From positions 1-64,000 of the forward strand of contig CALKMA010000034.1 of the NCBI GenBank assembly GCA_937993755.1: a stretch of DNA of 64,000 bases. Direction: 5' to 3'. The translations under genes were made by a program, and so were the position numbers. This stretch comes from HGM13233 sp900762805. GTDB lineage: Bacteria > Bacillota > Clostridia > Oscillospirales > Ruminococcaceae. The notes under the pieces are model-generated. The model was not told the DNA's origin. It searched no databases and saw nothing but the letters and a program-made list of their open reading frames with translations. Of this stretch, positions 8,137 through 18,297 are shown piece after piece; positions within the stretch are counted from its first letter, which is position 1, and every line of letters starts with the position of its first letter.

Positions 8137-8760
8137 ATGAGCTCACAAAAAATCATCGACGCTATCCTGTCTGAAGCGCAGGCCGACTGCGAGGCCAGGC
8201 TTCAGGCGGCGCGGCGCGCGGCCGAGCAGTCGCGGCAGGAGGCGCTGACCGCCGCGCAGGAGAATGAGGACCGCGTCCGCGGCGATCTGGCGCGCGAGTG
8301 CGGCGACATCGTGGCCCGCGCCCGGCAGAGCGCCGCGCTTGAGGCCCGCAAGAACACGCTGGTCTCGCGCCGCCGCCTCATCGACAGCGCCTTTGACGGC
8401 GCCGTCGGCGAGCTTGCGGAGCTTGACGGTGAAGCCTACGCCGGGCTCATCACCCGCCTTGTCTGCCGTGCCGCGGAAACAGGGCGCGAGCAGCTGGTCG
8501 TACCGGAGCGCGCCCGCGTCCGCTACGAAAAGCCCTTTGTCGGCGGAAGGACCATGATCGAGCTGCTGAACAGCGCCTACCATGAGCAGACCGGCCGGCC
8601 GGCCGCCTTTGCGCTGAGCGCCCAGACCGGCGATTTTCGCGGCGGCATCCGTCTGGTCGGCGAAAAGACCGACATCGACTGCTCCTTTGAGGCCCTTGTT
8701 GCCGAGTGGCGCGAGAGCCATGAGGCCGAGGTGTCGCAGAAGATATTTGACAGGGGGTAA
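8137..8760 (+). CDS. ntpE: V-type ATPase subunit E (peripheral stalk)
   Basis: A 207-residue protein with a long N-terminal alpha-helix (IDAILSEAQADCEARLQAARRAAEQSR, charged and alanine-rich) and a globular C-terminal domain that sits on the catalytic head; GDFRGGIRL near residue 168 is the conserved turn of that domain. Subunit E pairs with H as the stator that holds the A3B3 head against rotation. The gene lies between K and C in a tight operon with a CCGGAGG binding site. Confidence 0.88.
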   Translation: MSSQKIIDAILSEAQADCEARLQAARRAAEQSRQEALTAAQENEDRVRGDLARECGDIVARARQSAALEARKNTLVSRRRLIDSAFDGAVGELAELDGEAYAGLITRLVCRAAETGREQLVVPERARVRYEKPFVGGRTMIELLNSAYHEQTGRPAAFALSAQTGDFRGGIRLVGEKTDIDCSFEALVAEWRESHEAEVSQKIFDRG

Positions 8761-8764
8761 GCGT

Positions 8765-9676
8765 ATGCCCAGTGCTTCCTATCCCTTTGCCGTCGGCCGC
8801 ATCCGCGTTATCGAGCAGTCGCTGCTGAGCAGCGAAAAGATCAAAAGGCTGGCAGACGCCAGCCGCGAGGGCTTTCTGAAGGAGCTCAACGATATCGGCC
8901 TTGCCGCCGAGTGCCCGTCGCGCGAGAGCGTCGATGAGTTGGTCAAATGGCGCGAGCAGCAGGTGCGCGGCATTCTGGCCGACGTTACACCCGACGCGGC
9001 GCTGACCGAGCTGTTTTTCCTTGATATCGACGCGGCCAACCTCAAGCTGCTGCTCAAGGCGAAAAAGCTGGGGGATGACCCTGCCGGCTACCTGCAGAAG
9101 GGCGTTTTTGACCCGCTGCTGCTGCGGCAGTGTGTTGAAAGCTGCGATTACAGCCCGCTGGGCGAGCCGCTCGGCCGGCTGGTCGAGCAGGCGGCGCTGG
9201 CGCCCTTTGATGCAGCCGCCCTGTCGGCGGCGATCGACAACGCCGTGTACAGCGAGATATTTGCCCGCCTGAAGCGGCACAGGAACAGGTTCTGTTACGA
9301 ATACTTTGTGCTGAAGGTCGATTGCACCAACCTGCTTTCGGCGCTGCGCGCCCGCAAGCTGGGCTACAGCGAGGAGCAGTTCCGCCGCCAGCTGATGGCG
9401 GGCGGTCGCCTTGCAGCCGCCGTGCCTGACGCCGTTTTTGCCGGTGCCGGCCGCCCGGAGCTTGCCGCGCTGGGCGTCAGTGAGGAAATGGCCGACGCTG
9501 TGACGGCCGCGGATGCCGACAGCCGCATCGCGGCGCTGCTGGAACGATTTGCGGCCGGCAGCAAATGGGATTCCTTCGGCATAGGGCCTATCGTCAACTT
9601 TGCCGTGCAGGCGCTCGGCGAGTGCCGCACTGTCATGGTGCTGTATGCCAGGGCCGGTCGGGAGGAACAGAAATGA
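8765..9676 (+). CDS. ntpC: V-type ATPase subunit C (ring-to-shaft adapter)
   Basis: A 303-residue protein of the vATP-synt_AC39 family, which docks the central shaft on the rotor ring. It contains the repeated family motif: DIDAANLKLLLKAKKLG near residue 90 and KVDCTNLLSALRARKLGYS near 185. The frame opens upstream at 8687, but ATG 8765 has an AGGGGG site 6 bp before it and lies four bases after the subunit E stop, so it is the better start. The end overlaps the subunit F start (ATGA), as expected for translational coupling. Confidence 0.9.
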   Translation: MPSASYPFAVGRIRVIEQSLLSSEKIKRLADASREGFLKELNDIGLAAECPSRESVDELVKWREQQVRGILADVTPDAALTELFFLDIDAANLKLLLKAKKLGDDPAGYLQKGVFDPLLLRQCVESCDYSPLGEPLGRLVEQAALAPFDAAALSAAIDNAVYSEIFARLKRHRNRFCYEYFVLKVDCTNLLSALRARKLGYSEEQFRRQLMAGGRLAAAVPDAVFAGAGRPELAALGVSEEMADAVTAADADSRIAALLERFAAGSKWDSFGIGPIVNFAVQALGECRTVMVLYARAGREEQK

Positions 9677-10002
9677 ACAAAGCCATGATCGCCGCTGTCG
9701 GCGACCGCGATTCGGTCATGCTGTGGAATTCGGTCGGCGTCAGAACGGTTTTTGCCACTGAAAAAGAGGATATTGAGCGTGCCCTCCACACGCTGGCCAA
9801 GCAGGGGGCCGCCATCATATTTATCACCGAAACGGCGGCGCGGCTGGCCGGTGAAGCGGTTGACCGCTACCGCACGGAGTCCTATCCCGCCATCATCCCC
9901 ATTCCCGGCGCCGACGGGTCGGATGGGCTCGGTATGAAGAATATCTACGACAACATTGAAAAGGCCGTCGGAGCCAACATCCTTTTTAATGAGGAGGAGT
10001 AG
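9673..10002 (+). CDS. ntpF: V-type ATPase subunit F (central shaft)
   Basis: A 109-residue protein, the usual size for NtpF, starting MNKAMIAAVGDRDSVMLWNSVGVRTVFAT. The pattern of a glycine turn after the first strand and the IIFITETAA segment near residue 48 is typical. It binds subunit D in the rotating shaft. The start overlaps the subunit C stop by the ATGA arrangement; a longer upstream frame exists but would run deep into subunit C. Confidence 0.9.
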   Translation: MNKAMIAAVGDRDSVMLWNSVGVRTVFATEKEDIERALHTLAKQGAAIIFITETAARLAGEAVDRYRTESYPAIIPIPGADGSDGLGMKNIYDNIEKAVGANILFNEEE

Positions 10003-10005
10003 CAA

Positions 10006-11787
10006 ATGGAATTGAACAAGCAAGGCGTCGTCCGCAAGGTCTCCGGCCCGCTGGTCGTAGCCGAGGGCATGGGCGACTGCCATATGTATGATGTGGCGCG
10101 CGTCGGCGATAAGCATCTGATCGGTGAGATCATCGAGCTGCGCGGCGACGTGGCGTCGATCCAGGTCTATGAGGACACCGCGGGCCTCGGCCCCGGCGAG
10201 GCCGTTTTCAAGACCGAGGAGCCGCTGTCGGTCGAGCTGGGGCCCGGCCTTATCGGCGGCATTTATGACGGCATCCAGCGCCCGCTCGAAACCATCTATG
10301 AGCTGGCGGGTGACCGCATCACCCGCGGCATCGATCTGCCCAAGCTATCGCGCGAGGCCCGATGGGAATTCGTGCCGGTCGCCAGGGAGGGCGATTTTCT
10401 GACGGGCGGCGACGTGCTGGGTACCGTTGAGGAGACGGCCGCCGTTACCCAGAAGATCATGGTCCCGCCGGGGCTGGAGGGTACTCTCAAATCGATCAGG
10501 GGCGGCAGCTTCACCGTCACCGACACGGTCGCCATGCTGGAGACCAAGGACGGCGACCGCGAGCTGACCATGCTGCAGAAGTGGCCGGTGCGCCGCGCCC
10601 GTCCTGCCGCCGAAAAAATGACGCCGACCGAGCCGATGATCACCGGCCAGCGCATCATCGACACGCTGTTCCCCATCTCAAAGGGCGGCGTGGCGGCCAT
10701 CCCCGGTCCCTTTGGATCGGGCAAAACGGTTGTGCAGCACCAGCTCGCCAAGTGGGCCGACGCCGACATCATCGTCTATATCGGCTGCGGTGAGCGCGGC
10801 AACGAGATGACCGACGTTCTGATGGAATTTCCCGAACTGAAGGACCCCCGTACCGGCCTGCCGCTGATGAAGCGCACAGTGCTGATCGCCAACACCTCCG
10901 ATATGCCGGTCGCGGCGCGCGAGGCGTCGATCTACACCGGCATCACGATCGCCGAATATTTCCGTGATATGGGCTACAAGGTCGCCATCATGGCCGATTC
11001 GACCTCGCGCTGGGCCGAGGCGCTGCGCGAGATGTCGGGCCGCATGGAGGAAATGCCCGGCGAGGAGGGCTATCCCGCCTATCTTTCGTCGCGTTTGGCT
11101 GAGTTCTATGAGCGCGCCGGCATCGTCCGGTGTATCGGCAGCGACGGGCGCGTCGGCGCTATCACCGCCATCGGCGCGGTATCGCCGCCCGGCGGCGATA
11201 CGTCGGAGCCTGTCTCGCAGGCGACGCTGCGCATCGTCAAGGTGTTTTGGGGTCTGTCAAGCTCGCTTGCCTACAAGCGCCATTTCCCGGCCATCGACTG
11301 GCTGGTCAGCTATTCGCTCTACCGCGACGGTATGACCGAATATTATGACCGCGAGATCGGCGACAACTGGTCGGCTCTCGTCCATGAGACGATGGGGCTG
11401 CTCCAGGACGAATCGGAGCTGGAGGAGATCGTCCGGCTGGTCGGCAGCGACGCGCTCGGCCTCCGGGATCGCCTCAAGCTGGAGGCGGCCCGCAGCATCC
11501 GCGAGGATTACCTGCATCAGATCGCTTTCCACCCGGTCGATACCTATACCGGCCCGCAGAAGCAGTACGCCATGCTCTCGACCATTCTGGGATGGTATCA
11601 CATGGCCGCCGACGCGCTGGATAAGGATGTCGCCTACAGCAAAATTGCCGGCATGGCCGTGCGCGAGCGCATCGGCCGCATGAAATATATTGAAGAAAAC
11701 CGCGCCGCCGATGAGATTGAAACCATCAATGCCGAAATGAAGCGCGAGTTCGCCGAGCTGACCGGCGCGGAGGTGCAGTATGCGTAA
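10006..11787 (+). CDS. ntpA: V-type ATPase catalytic subunit A
   Basis: A 593-residue catalytic subunit that hydrolyses ATP in the A3B3 head. The Walker A motif GPFGSGKT is at residues 234-241, followed by YIGCGERGNEM (catalytic Glu of the A-type enzymes) and the Walker B region VAIMADSTSRWAEALREMSGRMEEMPGEEGYPAYLSS beyond residue 320. The long non-homologous insertion characteristic of A subunits lies before the P-loop. Only three bases separate it from subunit F, and its end overlaps subunit B by 8 nt. Confidence 0.97.
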   Translation: MELNKQGVVRKVSGPLVVAEGMGDCHMYDVARVGDKHLIGEIIELRGDVASIQVYEDTAGLGPGEAVFKTEEPLSVELGPGLIGGIYDGIQRPLETIYELAGDRITRGIDLPKLSREARWEFVPVAREGDFLTGGDVLGTVEETAAVTQKIMVPPGLEGTLKSIRGGSFTVTDTVAMLETKDGDRELTMLQKWPVRRARPAAEKMTPTEPMITGQRIIDTLFPISKGGVAAIPGPFGSGKTVVQHQLAKWADADIIVYIGCGERGNEMTDVLMEFPELKDPRTGLPLMKRTVLIANTSDMPVAAREASIYTGITIAEYFRDMGYKVAIMADSTSRWAEALREMSGRMEEMPGEEGYPAYLSSRLAEFYERAGIVRCIGSDGRVGAITAIGAVSPPGGDTSEPVSQATLRIVKVFWGLSSSLAYKRHFPAIDWLVSYSLYRDGMTEYYDREIGDNWSALVHETMGLLQDESELEEIVRLVGSDALGLRDRLKLEAARSIREDYLHQIAFHPVDTYTGPQKQYAMLSTILGWYHMAADALDKDVAYSKIAGMAVRERIGRMKYIEENRAADEIETINAEMKREFAELTGAEVQYA

Positions 11788-13168
11788 GGAATATAAAACC
11801 ATCCGCGAGGTCGTCGGCCCGCTCATGATGGTGGACGGCGTATCCGGCGTCAAATACGATGAGCTGGTCGAGATCGAGCAGCAGTCAGGTGAGATCCGCC
11901 ACGGCAAGGTGCTGGAGGTCGAGGGCGACAAGGCGCTGGTGCAGCTTTTTGAAAGCTCGCAGGGCCTCAAGATCCAGACCAGCCGCGCCCGTTTTCTCGG
12001 CCACGGGATGCAGCTGGCCGTCAGCCCCGATATGCTCGGCCGCGTCTTTGACGGCATGGGCCGCCCCAAGGACGGCGGGCCCGAAATCATCCCCGAACAG
12101 AAGCTTGACATCAACGGCACCCCCATCAACCCCGCCGCGCGCGATTACCCCGCCGAATTCATTCAGACGGGCATCAGCGCTATCGACGGCCTCAACACGC
12201 TGGTCCGCGGGCAGAAGCTGCCGGTCTTTTCCGGCTCCGGCCTGCCGCACGCCAAGCTGGCGGCGCAGATCGCCCGTCAGGCCAAGGTGCGCGCTTCGGG
12301 CGAGGGCTTCGCCGTCGTCTTTGCCGCCATCGGCATCACTTTTGAGGAGGCTGATTTCTTCGTCAGCGACTTCCGCCGCACCGGCGCTATCGACCGAACG
12401 GTGCTGTTCCTCAATCTTGCCAACGACCCGGCGGTCGAGCGCATCGCCACGCCGCGCATGGCTATCACCTGCGCCGAATATCTGGCCTATGAGCTGGGAA
12501 TGCACGTACTGGTCATCATGACCGATATCACCAATTATGCCGAGGCGCTGCGCGAGGTATCGGCTGCCCGCAAGGAGATTCCCGGCCGCCGCGGCTACCC
12601 CGGCTATATGTATACCGACCTTGCCAGCCTCTATGAGCGGGCCGGCCGCATCAAGGGCAAGAAGGGCTCGATCACACAGATCCCCATCCTCACCATGCCG
12701 GAGGACGATAAGACCCATCCCATCCCCGACCTGACCGGCTATATCACCGAGGGGCAGATCATTCTGTCGCGCGAGCTGTTCCGCCGCGGCATCACCCCGC
12801 CTATCGACGTGCTGCCGTCGCTGTCGCGTCTCAAGGACAAGGGCACCGGCGAGGGCAAGACCCGCGCCGACCATTCCGATACCATGAACCAGCTCTTTTC
12901 GGCTTATGCCCGCGGCAAGGATGCCAAGGAGCTGGCCGTCATCCTCGGCGAATCGGCGCTGTCCTCCATCGATAAGATGTATGCCAGATTTGCCGGCGAA
13001 TTCGAGAGCCGGTATATCTCGCAGGGCTATGATACCAACCGCGGCATCGAGCAGACACTTAATCTCGGCTGGGAGCTGCTCAAGCTGCTGCCGCGCAGCG
13101 AGATGAAGCGCATCCGCGACGAGTATCTCGACCGGTACTGGCCGGTCGGAGACGAGAGCGAAGAATAA
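11780..13168 (+). CDS. ntpB: V-type ATPase regulatory subunit B
   Basis: A 462-residue subunit that alternates with A in the head and forms the non-catalytic side of the nucleotide site. As expected it lacks a Walker A lysine; the equivalent loop reads FSGSGLPHAKLAAQIARQA. VIMTDITNYAEALREVSAARKEIPGRRGYPGYMYTDLA contains the arginine-finger region conserved in B subunits. Its start overlaps the end of subunit A, which supports coupled synthesis in equal amounts. Confidence 0.97.
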   Translation: MRKEYKTIREVVGPLMMVDGVSGVKYDELVEIEQQSGEIRHGKVLEVEGDKALVQLFESSQGLKIQTSRARFLGHGMQLAVSPDMLGRVFDGMGRPKDGGPEIIPEQKLDINGTPINPAARDYPAEFIQTGISAIDGLNTLVRGQKLPVFSGSGLPHAKLAAQIARQAKVRASGEGFAVVFAAIGITFEEADFFVSDFRRTGAIDRTVLFLNLANDPAVERIATPRMAITCAEYLAYELGMHVLVIMTDITNYAEALREVSAARKEIPGRRGYPGYMYTDLASLYERAGRIKGKKGSITQIPILTMPEDDKTHPIPDLTGYITEGQIILSRELFRRGITPPIDVLPSLSRLKDKGTGEGKTRADHSDTMNQLFSAYARGKDAKELAVILGESALSSIDKMYARFAGEFESRYISQGYDTNRGIEQTLNLGWELLKLLPRSEMKRIRDEYLDRYWPVGDESEE

Positions 13169-13180
13169 GGGAGGCATAGC

Positions 13181-13813
13181 ATGGCCGCGCAGATCAACCC
13201 CACCCGGATGGAGCTGCAAAACTTAAAAAAACGGCTCAAGACCGCTGCCCGCGGCCATAAGCTGCTCAAGGATAAGTGCGATGAAATGGTGCACCGCTTT
13301 GTGCTGCTGGCGAGGGAAAACAAAAAGCTGCGCGATGAGGCCGAGGGCCAGCTGGCCGGCGCCATGCGCCGCTTTGCCGGCGCCCGCGCCGCCATGGGCG
13401 ACACAGCCGCCTATGAGGCGCTCATCTGCCCTGCGCGTGAGATAGAGGTCTCCACCGACCTGCGCAATGTGATGAGCGTCGAGGTGCCGGTCATTTCGAT
13501 CACTGCGGACGGGGGCAGGGCGCAGGAGCTGCCCTATTCCTTCGCCTTCACCTCCCCTGAGCTTGACGGGGCGGTGCTGCAGCTGAGCGGGCTGATGCCG
13601 CTGCTTATCAAGCTGGCCGAGACCGAGAAGGCCTGCAATATGCTGGCCGACGAGATCGAAAAGACCCGCCGCCGCGTCAACGCGCTGGAGCATATCATGA
13701 TCCCCGAAATGAACGAGAAGATCAAATATATCACCATGAAGCTCGAAGAAAACGAGCGCGGCAGCCAGACCCGGCTGATGAAGGTGAAGGACATGCTGGA
13801 GGAGCAGCAATAA
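13181..13813 (+). CDS. ntpD: V-type ATPase subunit D (central shaft)
   Basis: A 210-residue protein with long N- and C-terminal helices that form the rotating coiled coil. It opens with NPTRMELQNLKKRLKTAARGHKLLKDKCDEM, the family signature, and ends with RRVNALEHIMIPEMNEKIKYITMKLEENERGSQTRLMKVKDM. It closes the operon; a GGGAGG site precedes its start 12 bp after subunit B. Confidence 0.95.
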   Translation: MAAQINPTRMELQNLKKRLKTAARGHKLLKDKCDEMVHRFVLLARENKKLRDEAEGQLAGAMRRFAGARAAMGDTAAYEALICPAREIEVSTDLRNVMSVEVPVISITADGGRAQELPYSFAFTSPELDGAVLQLSGLMPLLIKLAETEKACNMLADEIEKTRRRVNALEHIMIPEMNEKIKYITMKLEENERGSQTRLMKVKDMLEEQQ

Positions 13814-14523
13814 GCCCTGCCGGCGGGAAGGGGTACGGTATAATATCTGTACTGTGCAGGACAGCCTGCGCTGCCGCCTGATGCTTGATGAGCTTTGCGG
13901 CTGCCGCAGGGTCGGTATACGGCAGAGCAGGAGCGTTTTTGGCCGGGCGCCGGCAAAATAGCGCTGCATGGCCGACAGCCGCCCCGAAAACGGCGGGCTG
14001 ATGGTGTGCGCCGAGCTTTCAGCCGGTTTTTCCTGCCGTTTTTCGCCGAGCATGTCTATCCTTGTATAGATACTTTAAACATAACAATACCTCCTGCCGC
14101 AGCTTTTGTTCTGCGGCAGGAGGTTCATTTTTTATTGCTCGTTTTCCGAAGAGTAGCCCCCTACAGCAGGAGGCGCTTTTTTCACTGCCCGTTTTTACAG
14201 TGCGCCAGTGCTGTGTGCCAAATACAGCAGAAAAGGAGAGATAGGCGGAAACGGCAGAGAGGCTTTGCCTTATGCGGCCCGCTGCCGGCGGCCCTTCGGC
14301 ACCTTGCCGGCCTGCGGGGGCACGGTGATATCTGCCGCACCCCATGCCCCATCTGATCCGATACGTCTGTATATCGGAAGCGTTTGCCTTCTGCACCTTT
14401 CCGCGGCGCTCAATGCGGCAAGCCTGCGGCTCCGTTTGCATTTCCTCTGTATTCGTGATATCATATAGCACAGGAATGGCTATCCGGCCCCGCGCGGGCT
14501 GCGGCAGCCGGACAGGAGGCAGC
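13814..14523. other. Non-coding gap between the ATPase operon and the methyltransferase
   Basis: Apart from the terminator-like hairpins listed separately at 14090 and near 14154 (an imperfect GCCCCCT/AGGAGGC stem before a run of six T), I find no supported gene here. Short open frames crossing it lack binding sites and have no coding pattern. Confidence 0.5.
14090..14136 (+). terminator. Strong hairpin terminator downstream of the V-ATPase operon
   Basis: A perfect 13-bp stem, CCTCCTGCCGCAG, with an 8-nt loop and TTCATTTTTT after it. It lies 277 bp after subunit D and is the first convincing terminator for the operon. Confidence 0.75.
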
Positions 14524-15732
14524 ATGAAAGCAGAGCGGGAATATCCCATCGCCGTCATCACCGACAAGGGCGCACGCTGGTCGGGCACCGGCCACCCGTG
14601 GATTTTCGGGTCGGACATTCAGTCGGTCGAGCCGGGCGCGGCCGACGGCGGGCTGGTCGATATCGTTACCCGCAGGGGGCAGTATATCGGCACCGGCTTT
14701 TACAACAGCGCCAGCAAAATCACGCTGCGCATCGTATCGCGCAATGCCAACGACCGCTTTGACGAGGCCTTCTGGCGCCGCCGCGTGCAGTACGCCTGGG
14801 ATTACCGCCGGCAGGTCATGCCGGCCGATCTGTCCTGCTGCCGTGTTGTGTTCGGCGAGGCCGATTTTCTGCCCGGCCTGACAGCCGACCTGTTTACCGA
14901 TGTGCTGGTGACCGAGACGCTCTGCGCCGGCATCGAGCGCATCAAGCCGGTGCTCTTTCCCATTCTGGCCGAGGTGCTGGCGGCCGGCGGCCACCCCATC
15001 CGCGGCATCTATGAGCGAGATGACATGGCCCAGCGTGAGTTGGAGGGCCTTGAGCGGTGCGACGGCTGGAGCGAGCTGGCGCCGCACAGCGGCGGCACCG
15101 TTACCGAGATCACGGAAAACGGCATCCGTTACCGGGTCGATTTTGAAAACGGGCAAAAGACCGGCTTCTTTCTTGACCAGAAATATAACCGCCGCGCTGC
15201 GGCCGCCATTGCGTCAGGCCGTCACGTGCTTGACTGCTTTACCCACACCGGCTCCTTTGCCCTCAACACCTGCTTCGGCGGGGCGGCATCGGTGACAGCG
15301 GTCGATATCTCGGCCGCGGCACTCGAAACGGCCGCCAGCAACGCCGCCCTCAACGGGGCCGATATCCGGTTCATCCGGGCCGATGTCTTTGATCTGCTGC
15401 CACAGCTGCGCCGCGGTGAATACGATTTCATCATCCTTGACCCGCCGGCCTTTACCAAATCCCGCCAGACGGTCAGAAACGCCGCCGCCGGTTATCGCGA
15501 GATCAACCTCCGCGCCATGAAGGCGCTGCCGCGCGGGGGCTATCTGGCCACCTGCTCCTGCTCGCATTTTATGACAGACACGCTGTTCCGCCGCGAGATC
15601 GAGCGGGCGGCCTGCGACGCTGAGGTGCAGCTGCGCTGTATCGAGGGGCGGCGGCAGTCGCCCGATCACCCCATTCTTCTGGGGGCGCCGGAAACCGAAT
15701 ATCTGAAGTTCTATCTCTATCAGGTGGTGTAA
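14524..15732 (+). CDS. rlmI: RlmI-like 23S rRNA (cytosine) methyltransferase
   Basis: A 402-residue class I SAM-dependent methyltransferase. A PUA-type RNA-binding domain covers about residues 1-80 (GHPWIFGSDI, VDIVTRRGQYIGTGFYN). A central domain follows, and the Rossmann methyltransferase domain starts around residue 210: NGQKTGFFLDQKYNR, LDCFTHTGSFALN (SAM loop), VDISAAALETAASNAALN and FIILDPPAFTKSRQ (catalytic DPP motif). The order matches RlmI, which makes m5C in 23S rRNA. The upstream open frame is rejected because ATG 14524 has a GGAGG site. The exact target nucleotide is inferred. Confidence 0.85.
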   Translation: MKAEREYPIAVITDKGARWSGTGHPWIFGSDIQSVEPGAADGGLVDIVTRRGQYIGTGFYNSASKITLRIVSRNANDRFDEAFWRRRVQYAWDYRRQVMPADLSCCRVVFGEADFLPGLTADLFTDVLVTETLCAGIERIKPVLFPILAEVLAAGGHPIRGIYERDDMAQRELEGLERCDGWSELAPHSGGTVTEITENGIRYRVDFENGQKTGFFLDQKYNRRAAAAIASGRHVLDCFTHTGSFALNTCFGGAASVTAVDISAAALETAASNAALNGADIRFIRADVFDLLPQLRRGEYDFIILDPPAFTKSRQTVRNAAAGYREINLRAMKALPRGGYLATCSCSHFMTDTLFRREIERAACDAEVQLRCIEGRRQSPDHPILLGAPETEYLKFYLYQVV

Positions 15733-15820
15733 AGCGGGGCTGCTTTGCCTGCCGGTAAAAATATAAGACGGCGGTCGGAGGCGGCCGCCGTGCAGCGGCT
15801 TTGGCCGGAAAGGAGCCTTC

Positions 15821-18250
15821 ATGCCTGAAGAAAAGCAAATCCAGCGCTGGCAGCCCGACCCCGAACAGGGGCTGACGGCCGGGCAGGTCAGGCAGCGCGT
15901 CGCCGAGGGCCTTTACAACAGGGATGCCGGCGTGCGCACCAAAACGGTCGGCCGCATCCTGCTTGAGCATACCTTTACGCTGTTCAATCTGCTCAACTTT
16001 GCGCTGGCGCTGCTGGTCATCCTGGTCGGCTCGTATAAGAACGCGCTGTTCATGGGGGTCATCTTCTCAAACATTGCCATCGGAGCCTTCCAGGAGATAC
16101 GCGCCAAGCGCACCATTGACCGGCTGGCGCTGGTGACAGCCCCTCACGCCATTGTGCTGCGTGACGGGAAAGAGCAGAAGATCGCCGTCAGCGAGGTGGT
16201 GCTCGACGACGTAACGCTGCTTCGTGCCGGCGCGCAGATCTGCTCCGACGCCGTTGTGATGACCGGCGAGGTCGAGGTCAACGAGGCGCTGCTGACGGGT
16301 GAGAGCGACCCCATCCGCAAGCGGCCGGGCGAGCTGCTGCTTTCGGGGAGCTTTATCGTCAGCGGCAGCTGCCGTGCCCGCGTTGAGCATGTTGCGGGCG
16401 ATAATTACGCTTCCCGGATCGTCGGCGGAGCCGGCTATATCAAGGCGCCCCATTCGGAGATCCTCCTGACGCTCAAATTTCTTGTCAAAAATATCAGCAT
16501 CGCGCTGGTTCCGGTCGGTCTGCTGCTGTTCTGCAAGGCCTGCTATCTGTCGCACACCACGCTGGAGCACGCCGTAACCAGCACGGTGGCCGCGCTGGTG
16601 GGGATGATCCCGGAGGGGCTGGTGCTGCTGACGAGTACCGTCTTTGCCGTCAGCGTCGTGCGGCTGGCGCGCTGCAACACGTTGGTGCAGCAGCTTTACT
16701 GCAGCGAATCGCTGGCGCGGGTCGATGTGCTGTGCCTCGACAAGACCGGCACCATCACCACAGGTGCTATGCAGGTTGAGCAGGCCGTGCCGGCCGACGG
16801 CTTTGAGCCGGCCGACATCGAAAATGCCGCGGCGACGCTGCTGGCCGCTTTGACTGACAGCAACCAGACGCTGGATGCCGTGCGCGCCTATTTCACGGGC
16901 GGACAGGCCGCGGTCGTGAAAAGGGTCCATGAATTTTCCTCGGCGCGCAAGTGGAGCGGCGCCGAGCTTGCGGGCGGCGGCTGTATCGTCATGGGCGCAC
17001 CGGCGTTTGTGCTGCCCGGCCGGCCGCTGCCGCCGGCGCTGCAGCGGGCTGTCGAGAGCGGCAGCCGCGTGCTGGTGCTGGCGCAGTCGGCGCAGCCTGT
17101 GGGAGCCGGCGCCGTGCTGCCGGCTATGGAGCCGGTCGGCTATCTCCTGCTTTCCGACACCATCCGCGAGACGGCGGTCGAGACAGTCGGCTTTTTCGCC
17201 GAGCAGGGCGTTTCACTCAAGATCATTTCGGGCGACGATCCCTTTGCCGTTTCGGCCATTGCCCGCCGAGCCGGTGTAACGGGGGCCGATCGCATCTGCG
17301 ACGCCTCGCAGCTCGCGGAGGCTGATATCCCGGCCGCCGTTGAGAAATATAGCGTTTTTGGCCGCGTGACGCCGCAGCAGAAGCTGGAATTTGTCCGGGC
17401 ACTGCGCGCCGGCGGCCACACGGTGGGCATGACAGGCGACGGTGTCAATGACGTTCTTGCGCTCAAGGAGGCCGACTGCGGCATCGCCATGGCTGCCGGC
17501 AGCGAGGCCGCCCGCACCGTGTCCGACATCGTGCTGCTCGATTCCAACTTCGCCTCGCTGCCCAAGGTGGTGCGCGAGGGACGGCGCTCCATCAACAATC
17601 TGGAGCGCTCGGCTTCGCTGTTCCTGACCAAAACGCTCTACGCCTCGGCAATGGCCGTCCTGTTCCTGTTCCTGCGGGCGACCTACCCGTTCCAGCCCAT
17701 TAACCTGACGCTGGTCAGCACCCTCACCATCGGTATTCCCTCTTTCGTACTGGCGATGGAGCCGAATTCCGAGCTGGTGCGCGGGCGCTTCCTTGCCAAT
17801 GTGCTGGGTCGGGCCCTGCCCTCGGCGGCCGCCATGGTGCTGGCCGTCGTGACGCTCAGCCTGCTGATGACGCCGCTGGGACTGACACAGGGGCAGCTGT
17901 CGTCGATGGCGGTCGTCGCGGCGGGGACGGTCGGCTTTTTGCTGGTGTTCCGGCTCTGCTGCCCCTTCAATGCTCTGCGCACGGCGCTGTTTGCCGTTAC
18001 GATGGGGGCCTTTGTCGGCGTTCATCTCATCCCCGAACTCCGGCAGCTGTTCTCGCTGGAGCGGCTGACGACCCATTCGCTGCTGATTACCGGCTGCATG
18101 ATGATCGGTATCGTGGTCTTTTATCTGCTGACGGCGCGGGCGTTGGAGCGCTTCACCCTGTCCCGCGGCGAGCTGTTTTACCCCGCCAGATATATCGACC
18201 GGCAGCTTGGCCGCCGCCGGCCCATCCGCCAGCGGCGGGAAAGCCGCTGA
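15821..18250 (+). CDS. Cation-transporting P-type ATPase, CtpE-like
   Basis: An 809-residue P-type ATPase. TGES (about residue 159) is the actuator loop, DKTGTIT begins at Asp307 (the phosphorylated residue), and MTGDGVNDVLALKEADCGIAM is the hinge of the P-domain. The fourth membrane helix reads MIPEGLVLLTS; PEGL rather than PEAL in this position resembles the mycobacterial CtpE group, for which calcium uptake has been reported, so Ca2+ is the best guess. About ten membrane segments are visible. There is no N-terminal heavy-metal-binding domain. A terminator follows at once, so it is probably transcribed alone or with the methyltransferase 88 bp upstream. Confidence 0.88.
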   Translation: MPEEKQIQRWQPDPEQGLTAGQVRQRVAEGLYNRDAGVRTKTVGRILLEHTFTLFNLLNFALALLVILVGSYKNALFMGVIFSNIAIGAFQEIRAKRTIDRLALVTAPHAIVLRDGKEQKIAVSEVVLDDVTLLRAGAQICSDAVVMTGEVEVNEALLTGESDPIRKRPGELLLSGSFIVSGSCRARVEHVAGDNYASRIVGGAGYIKAPHSEILLTLKFLVKNISIALVPVGLLLFCKACYLSHTTLEHAVTSTVAALVGMIPEGLVLLTSTVFAVSVVRLARCNTLVQQLYCSESLARVDVLCLDKTGTITTGAMQVEQAVPADGFEPADIENAAATLLAALTDSNQTLDAVRAYFTGGQAAVVKRVHEFSSARKWSGAELAGGGCIVMGAPAFVLPGRPLPPALQRAVESGSRVLVLAQSAQPVGAGAVLPAMEPVGYLLLSDTIRETAVETVGFFAEQGVSLKIISGDDPFAVSAIARRAGVTGADRICDASQLAEADIPAAVEKYSVFGRVTPQQKLEFVRALRAGGHTVGMTGDGVNDVLALKEADCGIAMAAGSEAARTVSDIVLLDSNFASLPKVVREGRRSINNLERSASLFLTKTLYASAMAVLFLFLRATYPFQPINLTLVSTLTIGIPSFVLAMEPNSELVRGRFLANVLGRALPSAAAMVLAVVTLSLLMTPLGLTQGQLSSMAVVAAGTVGFLLVFRLCCPFNALRTALFAVTMGAFVGVHLIPELRQLFSLERLTTHSLLITGCMMIGIVVFYLLTARALERFTLSRGELFYPARYIDRQLGRRRPIRQRRESR

Positions 18251-18297
18251 ACGGATCCGACGATCGACCCTTTCCGAAAATACGGACATGAACAGAC